Part shown: in pieces, positions 48,870 through 62,135 of the stretch
How positions within the stretch are numbered: the stretch's first letter is position 1
How the letters are laid out: each line of letters starts with the position of its first letter
From: Chrysomallon squamiferum
Lineage: Eukaryota; Mollusca; Gastropoda; Neomphalida; Peltospiridae
Assembly (NCBI GenBank): GCA_012295275.1
Contig: CM022676.1
Coordinates: 17,243,771-17,307,770, forward strand
Reading direction: 5' to 3'
DNA: 64,000 bases
The notes under the pieces: generated by a model
Told to the model about the DNA's origin: nothing
Databases searched by the model: none
What the model saw: the letters and a program-made list of their open reading frames with translations, nothing else
Program-made: the position numbers and the translations under genes

Positions 48870-49447
48870 AGTGAAATTAAAGAAGACTATAATTATTGAT
48901 ATTACTATAAATAAGTACTGATACAGTCTACAGCTTATTTAGGTGTTTTTTTTTTATAAAGAAATGTATTACTGGTATCCTTTATAGGTATGTATGCATG
49001 TGAAAACACAGTTAAGTCGATAGATATAACAAACTAACTTAATTTTAAGTAAACACTGATGATGAATAATTTTAGAAATTATATATAAAATATTTATAAG
49101 TGTTTCGTTTTATATATATCAAAAAACACACACACGAAAAAACACACTGTAATTTCATACATGTATATATAAAAAATAGAAATTAAAAAATTAAATATTC
49201 GCTAATTAATTTTAAACGGTTTCACGAAAACTTCTAATGTTAAATGTGGCCGAAGGTGCTTCGCTGTTTTCTTGTTTATGTTCTTGGCTTACTTAGTTTA
49301 ACAGATAGTTAAGAACTTACTATTAAGATTCATATTAATTAGTAAGTTCAGGCGAGGATCGCGACAAGTTACCTGTTATTAGCAAAAAATGTATACACGA
49401 CAGACAGAAGAATAACCATATGTAACAAGAAAATTGCATTCACTTAC

Positions 49448-49555
49448 TTTGAAGATGTGGCTGACAAAGTCAGCAATTTCTTTTCTGAAATCATAAGTAT
49501 TAGATCGATTTAAATGCAACGTGACAAGCAGAGCGATCAAATGAACACAACGCAT
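49448..49555 (-). CDS. Possible signal-peptide first exon
   Basis: From ATG at 49555 the minus strand reads 36 codons: a hydrophobic leader (MRCVHLIALLVTLHLN), then TYDFRKEIADFVSHIFK, ending at a good donor AAA/GTAAGTG. It fits the first exon of a secreted or membrane protein running leftward. The partner exon is not identified, and exon 1 of the convertase has its own leader, so linkage is uncertain. Confidence 0.35.
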
Positions 49556-52500
49556 AACTTCCGCATTCAATAGCTAATATGGGTTACCTCCCTCATGGTA
49601 GATTGAAATCGAGCGCTCGATACTGAGTAACACGGGTAAGTCTGCATAAACTTAATGTTTAGAACTTGCAGTGTTTTGTAAAACATGCATGGAAAAGAAG
49701 AACATTTCACAGTCTACTAGACATTTTCCTTCCGTTAAATACTTCCAAGACAATTTTTTTCCAGCGTGATCGGCCCCGGAAAAAGCAAATCACTGGGACC
49801 CGTACATGCACGCATAGCCTGATTGCAGGAGTTACTTGACGCCCATGCGTAACGCCCAGTGTGCCTATACCTTAAGAGGGTACTGACTACTATATCCTGG
49901 TCTTAGTATTTAAGCAATTCACCCCCATCATCTATTTCAAAGTTATACATTATTTCAGTTATGAGTTTAAGAATAACTATAACATTTCACTGAACGAATT
50001 TTTGAACATCATTTCTTTCTTTTATTCTTGTATTTTTGTTTAAGTAACAGCAGGACAGAAAAATACTTGTTAATTTTCGTTTCTGACTGTTTTCACTGTT
50101 CGTCCGTTCTATGATGTAATTGACAGGATTTTTGGCCGAGCTCGTGCTCCGGACGGTAACTTGGAAGTCACCAACATTCCTCGTGTGTCCACTCAGTCCA
50201 GTCTTACCGCTGATTGGCCTGCTACCTCTGTTTTAGTTTACTCTAGTCTCTCAAAGCTTTAGAGCACTGGTTTTCAAACTTTTTAATATGTATTACTGGT
50301 ATCCTTTATGAGCGACCCCTTATGAGCAACTCAGTATGACCGATGACCGCATTTAAACATTTTGATTCAATAATATCTAGAGTTACCATATTTTCATCAA
50401 CCAAACACAGTACAAAAGGAATCTATATTCACTATGACGGGTCCCAAACCTATCTAAATGGTTTTATTTATTCCTCCTTCGAAGTCAAGTTGAAACAACT
50501 CAGACATACCTTAGCCCAAGAACGATCTCGCGACGCCCAGAAATAAGGCTGGCGACCCTCCAGTTAGAAAACCTATGCTTTAGAGAAACCACCTAAAAAA
50601 TAAAAAAATAACCACTGTGTATGAACGTGAGTATATACATGTGTGTGAGTGAGTGTGAGTGTGCGTGCGTGTGTGTGTTAATATCTCTCAAAGCTTAGTG
50701 AAGAAATATTTCACCTTGACATTAAAAGGAGCAGACGTATGTGAAGTGGTTTAGAGTAGTGTTTTGTCATACGCGTTCATCTAGTTCTCATTTTCCTGAG
50801 TCTTTATCTGTGAAAAAATAAGAAGAAAAAACGCTCGTCCGATATTCTAAATCGCTCTGGAAAAGCCCCAAAAAGAAGAACAAAACAAAAATCAGCAACA
50901 ACAAGAACAGACAACAACACCTCTTGCTTCTAGCAGATCTGTCCCATTTCTGCCTTTTAGCAGAGCAAAGAAAAAAAAAATAAGTAAATCAATAATTGAT
51001 ATAGTGACGTCTTTAATATAAAACTATTTGGTTAACAGTAATTGTAAATAATCTAGAAGGCACACATACAAATACACGCATACAATCACAATGAACTGTT
51101 CTTTTCGACGTATCATTAGAGCATTGTAGAGCTGGCTTACTTCCAGATATTGCCATCAATAATTATAAAATATATAACAACAGTTGGCTGACGTCCAAAT
51201 ATTATATTCATAATTAAAAAAATAATAATAATAAAAAATACAAAATGGTTGACGTCACTTATTTAAAAGACAGATAAAAATAAACAATTAAATAACTAAA
51301 TAATAATAATAATAATAATAATAATACATTTTAATTATAGAACGCATTTAGAGTGCACGAATCAAAAACCGTAAATATGACAAGATAAGTTTTGAGTTTA
51401 AATTTTAATACAACGCGACCTGTTTTAACTTATAAATGTGTATGGGCGTAAGTTATATATGTCGAGCATTTTACTGGAGAAACGTTTCTACATTTCTCTT
51501 TCTCCTATACTGTGTTATATACGGTAACCTAAAGTGAAACTAGACTTATCAGTTAATTTCGTGGAAACGTTAATGTTTACATCAACAAAAAAGTAAAAAG
51601 TCAGTGTCTATTTCATGTGAAGGAAAGCATCTGCTGAAACTGACTACAAATGTTTGGTCTGGGTATGTAGACTTTTGTATTTCAAAACTAATTAAACACA
51701 CATTTTGTTCTGTTTTCTTTCATTTCTTATATTATTTTTACCTTAAACTAGGAGGATACGACCTCGTCACTAAGGAGATAAACAGAGAAGAAATCACTTG
51801 ATTATTAGTATCGTTGTCGTTGTTGTTGTTGTTGTTGGAACGTGTTTATAAAGAATATACACATACAATAGACAATGAATACAGACCTACATTTATACAC
51901 TAAGACAAAATAAATGGCTGTGGCAATTCTATATACAATTTGATATACTTTAAACTGACAAAACACTGTGTATTCCCTAATTTAGTGTAGATGTTTCGTT
52001 CCTTTCTTTAGGATGTCTGTGACTTCAGACACACAACCCATTAACAGTTAATTATTGTGTCTATTTACGAGAAATTAAAGGTCAGTAAAACAGCACTTTA
52101 GTGAAGTAGATGTATTTATATAAATACGTATGAGATGAACATAGATAACCTCGTCTTCGTTTAACGCAAAACCCGGTTAATTGGCAGCCAAGGTATATGA
52201 GTTTAGGGTCACAAACTCAAAACCGGCTTTGAAAAAAACAAAGCTGGTTTACTTTGCACTTCGCTTTCTTCCTTGGATTTAACGGAACTTTTAATTCAAA
52301 ATTTTTATACGGTCATTTCTGCAAATATAATGTGTTTGTTTTTGTGTGCGTGTTGTTTAATATATATATATGTATGTATTGATGTGTATGCATGCATGTA
52401 TATGTTTTTGTCTGTATGTATGTTTCCAAGTTATAACATATATAAAGACGGAATCCGTCAATACAATAGTGTGAAGGATAAACCAAAAGAAACTGGTTTC

Positions 52501-52799
52501 TGGTTTCTTTGTTTCAAATTAAACACACATTTACATACTTCATAAATAAGGTTATATTGAAAACTATACAAACCTAAACTGAAACACAAAACATGAATTG
52601 AAACTGGGAAAAATCCATCTTGTACACAAACACACAAAGTGAACGATTAAACATAACAGTAAAATGAAACAAATGACATAATTTAAGTTTGAAGATAAAC
52701 TGAAAAGATGAAAAGATAAATTACTGGACAGGAAATAACAAATGGTAATGTGTTCAAAATACGGAGGAAAATGATTCTTACATGTAACATAAGGATTTG

Positions 52800-53030
52800 G
52801 ACTTTGAAACATTGCAGTTTGAACTGAATAAACAGAAGGATGATGACGAAAAACTGCAGTTTGAACTGAATGAATTGAAGGATGATGATGAAACACAGCT
52901 GTTTGATCATAAAAAATGAAGGAGAAGAATGATGAAATGTTTGCTGCTTGAACTGAACAGAATTGAAGGAGAAAGACAATGAAAAATGTTGTATAAACTC
53001 AAGGATAGACAAAAACAGTTTTTCAGACTT
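52800..53030 (+). pseudogene. Coding-like 42-bp repeat upstream of right ZNFX1-like gene
   Basis: Two clear 42-bp units read LQFELNKQKDDDEK and LQFELNELKDDDET, 14 residues or two heptads. More degenerate units follow (LLLELNRIEGERQ, LYKLKDRQKQFFRLLTQRR) across stops. It resembles a decayed coiled-coil exon. I found no counterpart upstream of the left gene. Confidence 0.4.
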
Positions 53031-53358
53031 CTGACTCAAAGAAGACTTTCGTCAATATGATGTGTGTTTGATAACAAAATTATAGCAAAGTCGTGCAGTT
53101 GCGAAGTACACACAGAACAAGTATTTAACCTTCTACTTGATGTCGAGAGATCGCTGTTTTTAGAACGCACGGTTCCGCCACTGTTGAGGGAGATATCTGC
53201 TAATTGTTCAAGCTGCTGAAAAATGTCTCTTCCATTTATAGCCGATGTTCTATCTTATTATCTCTGCGGCTTCGTTGAGGTTGCAGGATTAACTCCCTTG
53301 TAGACGGCGCCGTTATAGTTTAAGAAAACATGGGTTGTCTGTCCCTGAGACGATAGAC

Positions 53359-56300
53359 ATGAAAACAAAACAACTCTTAGAACTGAAAACGTCAATGACG
53401 AAAGAGGCTCAAAGGGAGAGACTAACAGCAGCAAAGAAACCGACACTTCCGAATGACTTCAGAAGAATTCCAGTGATGCCAACGTACGATGACATTTATC
53501 GCACAAACGCGCCCTTCCTTCGCAGGATGAAGGAAATAGCTGCGTACTACGATCTCCACGACTATCTCGATGTACAGTTCAGACTGTTGAGGGAAGATTT
53601 CATTCAGCCGTTGTACGAAGCCATTCATGAATATGTGTCGTTTGACAACCATCCAGATAAGAATGGTTCTATCCGCACGTACAAAGGTGTCAGAATACTA
53701 AATTCAAAATTCAGATATGCAAAGTTCGTGCATACTGTGACATTTGACACAAGGAAACTGAAAGACATCCAGTGGGAGTACACGAAACAACTGAAATATG
53801 GTGCTCTGGTGTGTCTGTCGAGCAACGGTTTCAAAACGTTTACCATCGCAACTATTGCATCGGGGCCTGTAAAGCATCACAACAGAGGTGTAGTCACAGT
53901 TGAGATTTTTGAACAGCATGTTGTAGGCATCACGGGAATCGATATGACGAAGCCGATGGTGATGTTGGAGACACCAGCTTACTTTGAAGCGTATCGCTAC
54001 GTCTTGTCATCTCTGCAGAATATTAACAAGCTTCCGTTCGAGGAATACATTGTACACTGTACAACTGAAGTGAAACAGCCAGCCTACCTGAGAGACAAAG
54101 AAAATGTCCACTATCAATTCCAGAACAAGACTAAGACATCTGAGGCTGAAAACAACAAAACTATTAAGAATATTTCGTGCACAACAACACTGACAAGCAG
54201 GGGAGAAGTAAAAGATACAGACAGTTTCAGTGAAGCAGCAGACGATGAGGATGAGAGCCACAATGGCGTTCCTGTTCTGAATCTGAACAAGTGGACCCAG
54301 CCAGAGACTCTGAAACTGGAGGCGGCTCAGTTCAAGGCGTTTCAACAAGCCCTGACCAAAGAATTCGTCCTCATTCAGGGCCCTCCAGGAATGGGAAAAA
54401 CATACGTAGGACTAAAAATAGTAGAAACTTTACTCAGAAACAGAGACATCTGGAAAGGAGACGGAGAAAATCCCATTTTAGTTCTGTGTTATACAAATCA
54501 TGCCTTGGACCAGTTCCTTGAAGGAATCCTCGAGTTTGAGAAAGAAAATCTCGTTCGAGTTGGAAAAAGAATTAAGAGTGAAAATGTTAAAAGTTATGAA
54601 ATCAAGGAAATGCGGAAAAACTTTTATATTCACGGACAAAATTGCGACGAGTTGAAAACAAATTATACTGGGTATCAGGAACGTCTCCTTGGGAAAAAAC
54701 AACGACATGAACTGCTATATAAAGGAATAGTGAGAAATCTGTATCTGAGAGCTCATGTTAAAGAGGCACACTACGACCAACTCTTACATAGTACTTTTAG
54801 TGAACGGTACCTACTTGTATGGCTCGGCATACTTATTCCTGTTCCAAGAAAAGGAAAAAATATATATACATTCCACGGCAGTTCTGAAAAATTTGATGAT
54901 CATCAATGTTTAAAGCGACCAGACAACAGAAAACACTATAAATATTTGACAACTCGGTCTGATATTTTGCTCATTGACTTCGACACGGTTTTTAGAGAGA
55001 TTTCACACAGTAAAAGTTCTGTTTTGATCAGAAACATGAAGTCACGGTCGAGGATGTCAGAAAGAGAAGCTGACGCAGTAGAAGATATCTGGTCACTCTC
55101 ACCCAGAAATCGGTGGCGTCTTTACAGGTTGTGGGTGCAACATCTGAAAGAGCAAACTGAGTCAGAGATAGAAGAGCTGCAGGAAAGAGTCAGTGCTGCT
55201 GGAGAAACATACAGAACGGCGAAGCAGGACGCGGACCAGAGAGTGATGAGAAGATGTTCTGTGGTAGGAATGACAACGAGTGCTGCTGCTCGTTATCAGA
55301 AGGTTTTAGAAAAAATAAAACCAAGAATCATCATCATCGAGGAAGCTGCAGAAGTTCTGGAAGGCCACGTGATTGCATCACTGAATTCAGGATGTCAGCA
55401 TCTGATTCTGATCGGAGACCATCAGCAGCTGCGACCAAGTCCCACTGTTTACGCACTCGCAAAACGATATAACCTGGAGTTATCGTTATTTGAACGAGTG
55501 GTTAACAACGGCTTGGAGTGTGTGTGTCTTGAGCAACAGCACAGAATGCGGCCCTGTATTTCCAGAATCATGAAACACATCTATCCTCATCTCAGAGATC
55601 ACCCTTCTGTTGAGAATTACCCGGATGTCCTCGGTGTGTGTAGCAATGTATTTTTCATAAACCATTGTGAAAATGAAGAAAAAAATGACGAGCTCGTAAG
55701 TCATTTGAACGTGTTTGAAGCGGAATGTATTATAGCGCTCTGTCGCTACCTCCTGAAACAAGGTTATCATCCAAAGGAAATCACAGTTTTAACTACGTAT
55801 TCAGCTCAGGTCGTCTACCTTAAAAAGAACATGAAAGACAAAACATTTTTAGGTGTCACTGTCACAGATGTTGACAATTACCAAGGAGAGGAGAATGACA
55901 TCATACTGCTGTCTTTGGTACGCAGCAATCTGGAGGGGAGTATTGGCTTTCTGAAAACAGACAACCGAGTGTGTGTAGCTCTTTCCAGAGCTAGAATGGG
56001 ACTTTACGTGATACGAAACTTTACCCTGCTCGGTCAACACAGTAAATTATGGGAAACTATTATTGACGATTTGAAATCGACCGACCAACTGGGAAATGCT
56101 CTTGGTCTTTATTGTCAAAATCACGTCAATCACGAAGGAGTAAAAGCTGCGAAAGCAGAAGATTTCCGTTTGGTTCCTGAAGGACGCTGCAGAAAGCAGT
56201 GCACGTACAGACTGAACTGTGGTCACGTGTGTGAACTGCCGTGTCATCCAGCTGATCCACGTCATCTGGAATACAAATGTCAGAAACCGTGTGAAAGAAT

Positions 56301-58191
56301 TTTGTGTGAATTTCAACATAAATGTCCGCTTCTCTGTTTTGAAGATTGCAGAGAGTGTGTCGCTCCCGTTACCAAGGTGATACCAGCGTGTGGACAGAAA
56401 CAAGAAATTCCTTGCTCTGTCGATGTCAGTACAATCAAGTGCATGCAGCTAGTAAAGCATATTGGTTTGTACTGCAGACACGAAATTGAGGTGGTTTGTC
56501 ATAAACAAGACACCGCCGTTTGTAATGCAAAATGCCTGACCGTTCTAAAATGTGGTCATGAAATTGAAGTTGTTTGTCATGAACGAGACAACGCCATTTG
56601 TAATGTGAAATGCAGCACCGTTTTGGAATGTGGTCATGAAAATGAAGTGCTTTGCCATGAACGAGACAACGCCATTTGTAATGCAAAATGCCTGACCGTT
56701 TTGGAATGTGGTCATGAAAATGAAGTGCTTTGCCATGAACGAGACAACGCCATTTGTAATATAAAATGCAGCACCGTTCTGAAATGTGGTCATATTTGTC
56801 GTGGTAGTTGTCACGAATGTGTTCAAGGTCGACTTCACGTTGCCTGCAGGGAGAAATGCAGGAAACGTCTGCTGTGTGGACACGAATGTGTCAGTTACTG
56901 TTCTACGTGTCCACTTTGTCCTCTGCCGTGTGAGAACAGCTGTGTCCATCTGTCCTGTGAAAGGTCATGTCGTGACCGCTGTACAATGTGCCGTGAAAAC
57001 TGCGAGTTCACCTGCAAGGGAAGGAACATTCGTAGACGATGTTGTGATGTGTGGAATATGCCACGCTCCAATAAGCTGTGCATGAAGAACCTGTCGTGTC
57101 AGCACAGATGCATTGGTCTGGTAGGAGAAAAGTGTCCTGATCTTTGTCGAGTCTGTAACAGGGATGAAGTGAAAGCTTTACAGGCTGATACACGAAATTA
57201 CTCTTTGTTTGTGCAGCTCGAGGACTTCGGACATATATTTGAGGTGCAAGCTCTCGACGAGCTGATGGAGTCGAAATCGAACACAATCCAGTTGAAACGT
57301 TGTCCACGCTGTAACGTGCTCATTAGACATAGTGGAAGATATAGAGACGTCATCAAACAGACGTTACTGGATGTAGATTATATCAAGCTTGAATTAATAA
57401 AGCAGGAAAGAAAAGACTATTGCGAAAGACAAAGTGTAATCAGTTTGCGTCAGATGCTTATGGCTCTAAAAAATAACTGTCGTACGTTTAAAACATATTT
57501 TCGTAAGATGGGGATCAGTGAACATGATAAAGACGTGGATCGTTTCCGGACATGGATATTGAAGCACAGAAGAATATTTACGAAGCAGGAGGAATTCGAT
57601 GCAGACAATGAAACAAAAAGACTGAAACTGATAATCGATCTAAAATCAGCTTCAGACGACGCCAACGAGTCACAGAAAATCACAGACAATACAAATGATG
57701 TTACTGAAATAATTGAACAGTTCGCTATGGATGGAAATGCCTTTACTCCACAACGTGAAGAAATAGTTAAATTTCGGGCTCCTTTCCTTCCTTCAAGTGA
57801 AATATCTCTTCGTTACGTCTCCACAGACAAAATTACCATGAATTTCAGTACGGAAGGCTGGCTGAAATGTCAAGCAGGTGAGAACAATGTATTTGTGTAT
57901 CTCTGTTTTTAATTAAAAACGTATTGATGTCTGTCTGTAAGTTGACATATCTAAAGCAACGTCAAATGACATTTTAGTAATATCAAAATATTTTGTATTT
58001 CCTATTAAATTATTACATTTATATATCTTTTTTTTAACTGATTCACACCTTGTCAAAAATTACAATTCTAGAATCACATTTTTGTTTTAGGTCATATTTA
58101 TTTTGACTATTTCGGGAACAATGCAGAAATCTGTTCCAGGAGAAAAAAAAAAAGTGACGTCCTCCGAAATGACGTCCAAAAGAGATGGTAA
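53359..58191 (+). CDS. ZNFX1-like SF1 helicase/zinc-finger protein, right copy
   Basis: Exon 1 from ATG 53359 to 57877 and exon 2 from 58091, in frame to TAA at 58189-58191, about 1540 residues. Walker A is GPPGMGKTY (about residue 344), then IIIIEEAAEV, GDHQQLRPS, EQQHRMRP, NYQGEENDIILLS and VALSRAR; NFX1-type fingers follow. Relative to the left copy it has one more 78-bp finger unit and has lost ligand residues at three conserved positions: CGQ for CGH (about 56388), CRH for CGH (about 56471) and DFGH for DCGH (about 57221). In exon 2 a 6-base loss removes a cysteine of the RZ-like finger, and an A11 run shifts the frame so the repeat tail is not reached. The N-terminal third is clearly diverged from the left copy while the helicase core is nearly identical. 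Confidence 0.88.
56465..56800 (+). repeat. 78-bp zinc-finger repeats (right: four units)
   Basis: Tandem units encoding C(G/R)HE(I/N)EV(V/L)CH...C. Two adjacent units with LECGHENEVLCHERDNAICN are nearly identical to each other, pointing to a recent unit duplication compared with the three units of the left gene. Confidence 0.85.
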
Positions 58192-59483
58192 CAGTAAAGC
58201 GTCAGATGGAAATACTAACAATGTGGCTTCGGAGATAGATACTAACAGAACTTTGCCAGATAGGAATACTAACAGTAGGACATCACACAGAGATGCTAAA
58301 AGAAAGGCGAACGACACAGATACTAACAGTAGAGCGTCAGACAGAGAAACTAAGAAAAGGGCGACAAACAGAGATACTAACAGATGGATGTCAGACAGAG
58401 ATACTAACAGATGGACGTCAGACACAGATACTAACAGATGGATGTCAGACAGAGATACTAACAGATGGATGTCAGACACAGATACTAACAGTAGAGCATC
58501 ACACAGAGATGCTAAAAGAAAGGCGAACGATACAGATACTAACAGATGGATGTCAGACAGAGATACTAACAGATGGATGTCAGACAGAGATACTAACAGA
58601 TGGATGTCAGACAGAGATACTAACAGATGGACGTCAGACACAGATACTAACAGTAGAGCGTCAGACAGAGAAACTAAGAAAAGGGCGACAAACAGAGATA
58701 CTAACAGATGGATGTCAGACAGAGATACTAACAGATGGATGTCAGACAGAGATACTAACAGATGGATGTCAGACAGAGATACTAACAGATGGATGTCAGA
58801 CAGAAATACTAACAGATGGATGTCAGACAGAGATACTAACAGATGGACGTCAGACACAGATACTAACAGTAGAGCGTCAGACAGAGAAACAAGAAAAGGG
58901 CGACAAACAGAGATACTAACAGATGGATGTCAGACAGAGATACTAACAGATGGATGTCAGACAGAGATACTAACAGATGGACGTCAGACACAGATACTAA
59001 CAGTAGAGCGTCAGACAGAGAAACAAGAAAAGGGCGACAAACAGAGATACTAACAGATGGATGTCAGACAGAGATACTAACAGATGGACGTCAGACAGAG
59101 ATAATAACAGATGGATGTCAGACAGAGATACTAACAGTAGGGGATCTCACAGCGATTATCGAGGAGAAGAGAGATTCAAGGATTATCCCATAGGAATTAA
59201 ACCCAATGTTTATTTTAGACCAAAGACGAGCACCTATTATCGAGGACGAGAGAAATTGACGGATTATTCGAAAATTACATCAGAACTGGATTATCGAGTA
59301 ACAGATACAGACAGGGATTATATCCAAGAAAAATCAGACAGTGTCTCCAGATTCAATTCTCCTAAAGCACACGACATTGTGACAAGGAAAAGAAAAAAGA
59401 CTTTTCACACTGACATTGGAAACAGTCGACAAATGAGCAGAGAAAAAAAGAGAATAAAGACAACAAATAATCATAATTATCAG
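58154..59483 (+). CDS. Repeat-tail exon of right ZNFX1-like gene, out of frame
   Basis: From VTSSEMTSKRD the tail frame is open through the 27-bp array (about 58370-59140) and the basic end, with a frame switch from DTNRWMSDR to TEILTDGCQ near 58895 and another near 59025. It ends at donor CAG/GTACTA (59483), with SYSK-stop at 59675-59689. It is one base out of frame with the RZ-like finger because of the A11 run at 58143-58153. Confidence 0.6.
58370..59140 (+). repeat. 27-bp coding minisatellite (right tail)
   Basis: About 28 units of the same 27-bp repeat as in the left gene, in a different order of standard and variant units, so the arrays have rearranged since they separated. Confidence 0.92.
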
Positions 59484-59939
59484 GTACTAAACTCGATTTC
59501 TCGTAATATTTTCATACTACATATATACGTATTATGTTAAATATATACGAATTTATACGTAAAACAGGTACGCACAAATACCATAATTTACGTTTTGGTT
59601 CTCAGTCAGTGAGAGTAGTGACTAATTTTATTTTTCTTATTTTGATTTTGATTTTTTTATTTCTTATTTTACAGAGTTATTCAAAGTAAACATTTTAACC
59701 GAAAACTGAAATTTCAGCCTGGTTAATTTCTACCAAAAAGAACGACACAGCAACTGAGGAAAAGATTCAGACGATTTTGATTATGTCGGTGACGACGATG
59801 TGCATACAGTTGCTGCTGCTGATGATGATGATGGTGATGAACACATTATTTCTTATAATATGCTTTTCATTTGAAGATGCGCTTCATATTTAATAACTAC
59901 GTTTTGATTAAAACGCACTGCATTTCTTCATTTCTAAGT

Positions 59940-60484
59940 TTCTGTTTAAAATTATAATGGTTATTTCTGATATAACCTTTCTGTTAAAAGTTACACTGTA
60001 TATTTCTAATAATACTTTTTTCTTTAAAGTTACACAATATATTTCTTACACCACATTTTTGTTTAAAGTTACCCTGTATATCTCTCATAATTAATTTTTT
60101 TTTAAACGTACTTTGCATATTTCTTACAACACATTTTTTATAATGTTACACTGCATATTTCTATTAATACGGATTTGTTTTGTTTCTTTGTTGTTTAAAG
60201 TTGTACTGTATATTTCTAATACTTTTGAATAAAGTAACACAGCATTTTTCTAATAATACTTTTTTTTTTAAAGATACAGTGCATATTTTTGAAAACATGT
60301 TCTTGTTTAAGGTTACTGTGTATATTTCTAAAACATTTTTGTTTAAAATTGCACTGTATATTTCTAGTAACATATTATTGTTTATAGTTAAACAGTATAT
60401 ATCTGATAACACATTTTGATAGATTATTGCTGCATAGTTTTAGTAATACGATTTTGTTTTAAGTTACGTTGCATATTAGTAGTA

Positions 60485-60518
<34 letters not shown>

Positions 60519-61935
60519 TGATGATGAAGATGATGATAATAATAATATGTCTACAGATATAAACATATTAATGTTACATTTTTTAATTCTAATTATACGT
60601 TTCTGATAAAGACAGAAAAAACATTTTTTGTTTTAAATTTCATTGTATATATCTAATAATACTTCAATTAATCTTACACTGCATATTCCGAATAAGACAC
60701 TTTTAAAAGTTTGACTGTATATTTCTATTAATACCTTTTCAGCAAAAAAACAACAGTATATTTTCTAATAATATGTGTTTTGTTTAAAATCATCCTGTAT
60801 ATTTTCCAGTAATACCTTTTTTGTTTGAAGTTAAACTGCATATTTTCTAATGATGTGTTTTTGTTAAAATATGCATTGCTTATTTTCTAATAATACGTTT
60901 TTGTTTAAAGTTTAATTCTATATTTCTAATAATACGTTTTTGTTTAAAGTGTCACTGTGTATTTCTAATAATGTGTTTTGTTTAAAAGTTACTCTGCATA
61001 TTTTCTAATAATACGTTTTGGTTTAAAGTTTCATTGTATGTTTATAAAAATACGTTTTTGTTTAAAGTTTCTCTGTATATTTATAATAATGTGTTTTTGT
61101 TTAAATTTACACTGCTTATTTCTATTAATACGTTTGTGTTTAATGTTACACTGTATATGTTCTGATAATACGTTTTTTTTAAGGTTATCTCTATGTTTCC
61201 TAATAATACGTCTTTGTTTAAAGTTTCTCTGTATATTTCTAAGTATACGTTTTGTTTAATGTTGTCCTGTATTTGTTTTAATAATACGTTTTTGTTTAAA
61301 AATTCACTGCATTTCTATTAGTACCTGTTTAGTTAAAGTTACCCTGCATATCTTCCAATAATCTGCGTTTTGTATAAAGTTATCCAGTATGTTTTCTAAT
61401 AATACATTTTTATTTAAAGTTACCCTGTATATGTTCTAACAATACGTTTTTGTTTAAAAATTACTCCATATATATTCGTAATAAGACGTTTTTGTTAAAA
61501 ATTCCACTCTATATTTCCTAATAATACGTTTTCCTTTTAAAATTAACGTGTATAATTTGTAATAAAAAAAGTTTTGTTTTGTTACATTGTATATTTCTAA
61601 CACGATTCTGTTTAAAAATTACACTGTATAATTATATTAACACACTTTTACGCTGTATGTTTCAGTAAAAACAGTTTTGTTTAAAGTTAGATGGTTTATT
61701 GATAATAATACATTTCCGTTAAAAGCTCAACTGTATATTTCTAAATGAACGTTTTTATTTCCAGATATATGTTTTTGTTTAAATTTTAACTATATCTATT
61801 CTAAAAGTTTCTTATTTTATACGGAGCGTATATTTTCAGTGGAAAAAGTTCATGTTTAAAGTTACGCTGTATATTTCTAACAATACGTTTTTGTTTAGTT
61901 ATATTGTATATTGCTAATTATGTGGTTTATCCACA
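59940..61935. repeat. AT-rich ~40-bp satellite (right array)
   Basis: Reverse complement of the left array, with the same unit order and the same ATA/ATG microsatellite interruption (60480-60547). It runs directly into the N gap. Confidence 0.93.
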
Positions 61936-62135
61936 NNNNNNNNNNNNNNNNNNNNNNNNNNNNNNNNNNNNNNNNNNNNNNNNNNNNNNNNNNNNNNNNN
62001 NNNNNNNNNNNNNNNNNNNNNNNNNNNNNNNNNNNNNNNNNNNNNNNNNNNNNNNNNNNNNNNNNNNNNNNNNNNNNNNNNNNNNNNNNNNNNNNNNNNN
62101 NNNNNNNNNNNNNNNNNNNNNNNNNNNNNNNNNNN
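61936..62135. other. Assembly gap of 200 N
   Basis: Exactly 200 N at the outer end of the right inverted-repeat arm. With the gap at 37518 it delimits a 24.2-kb contig (37718-61935). Confidence 0.99.

Larger units (their letters stand above)
49650..61935 (-). repeat. Right arm of ~12-kb inverted repeat
   Basis: Reverse complement of 25560-37517. Its outer end (61935) is exactly the last base before the second 200-N gap, and its inner end (49650) pairs with the last base before the first gap. Inner flank 49650-52220 and outer flank 59640-61935 look almost identical to the left arm; 52230-59550 is diverged. Confidence 0.93.
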
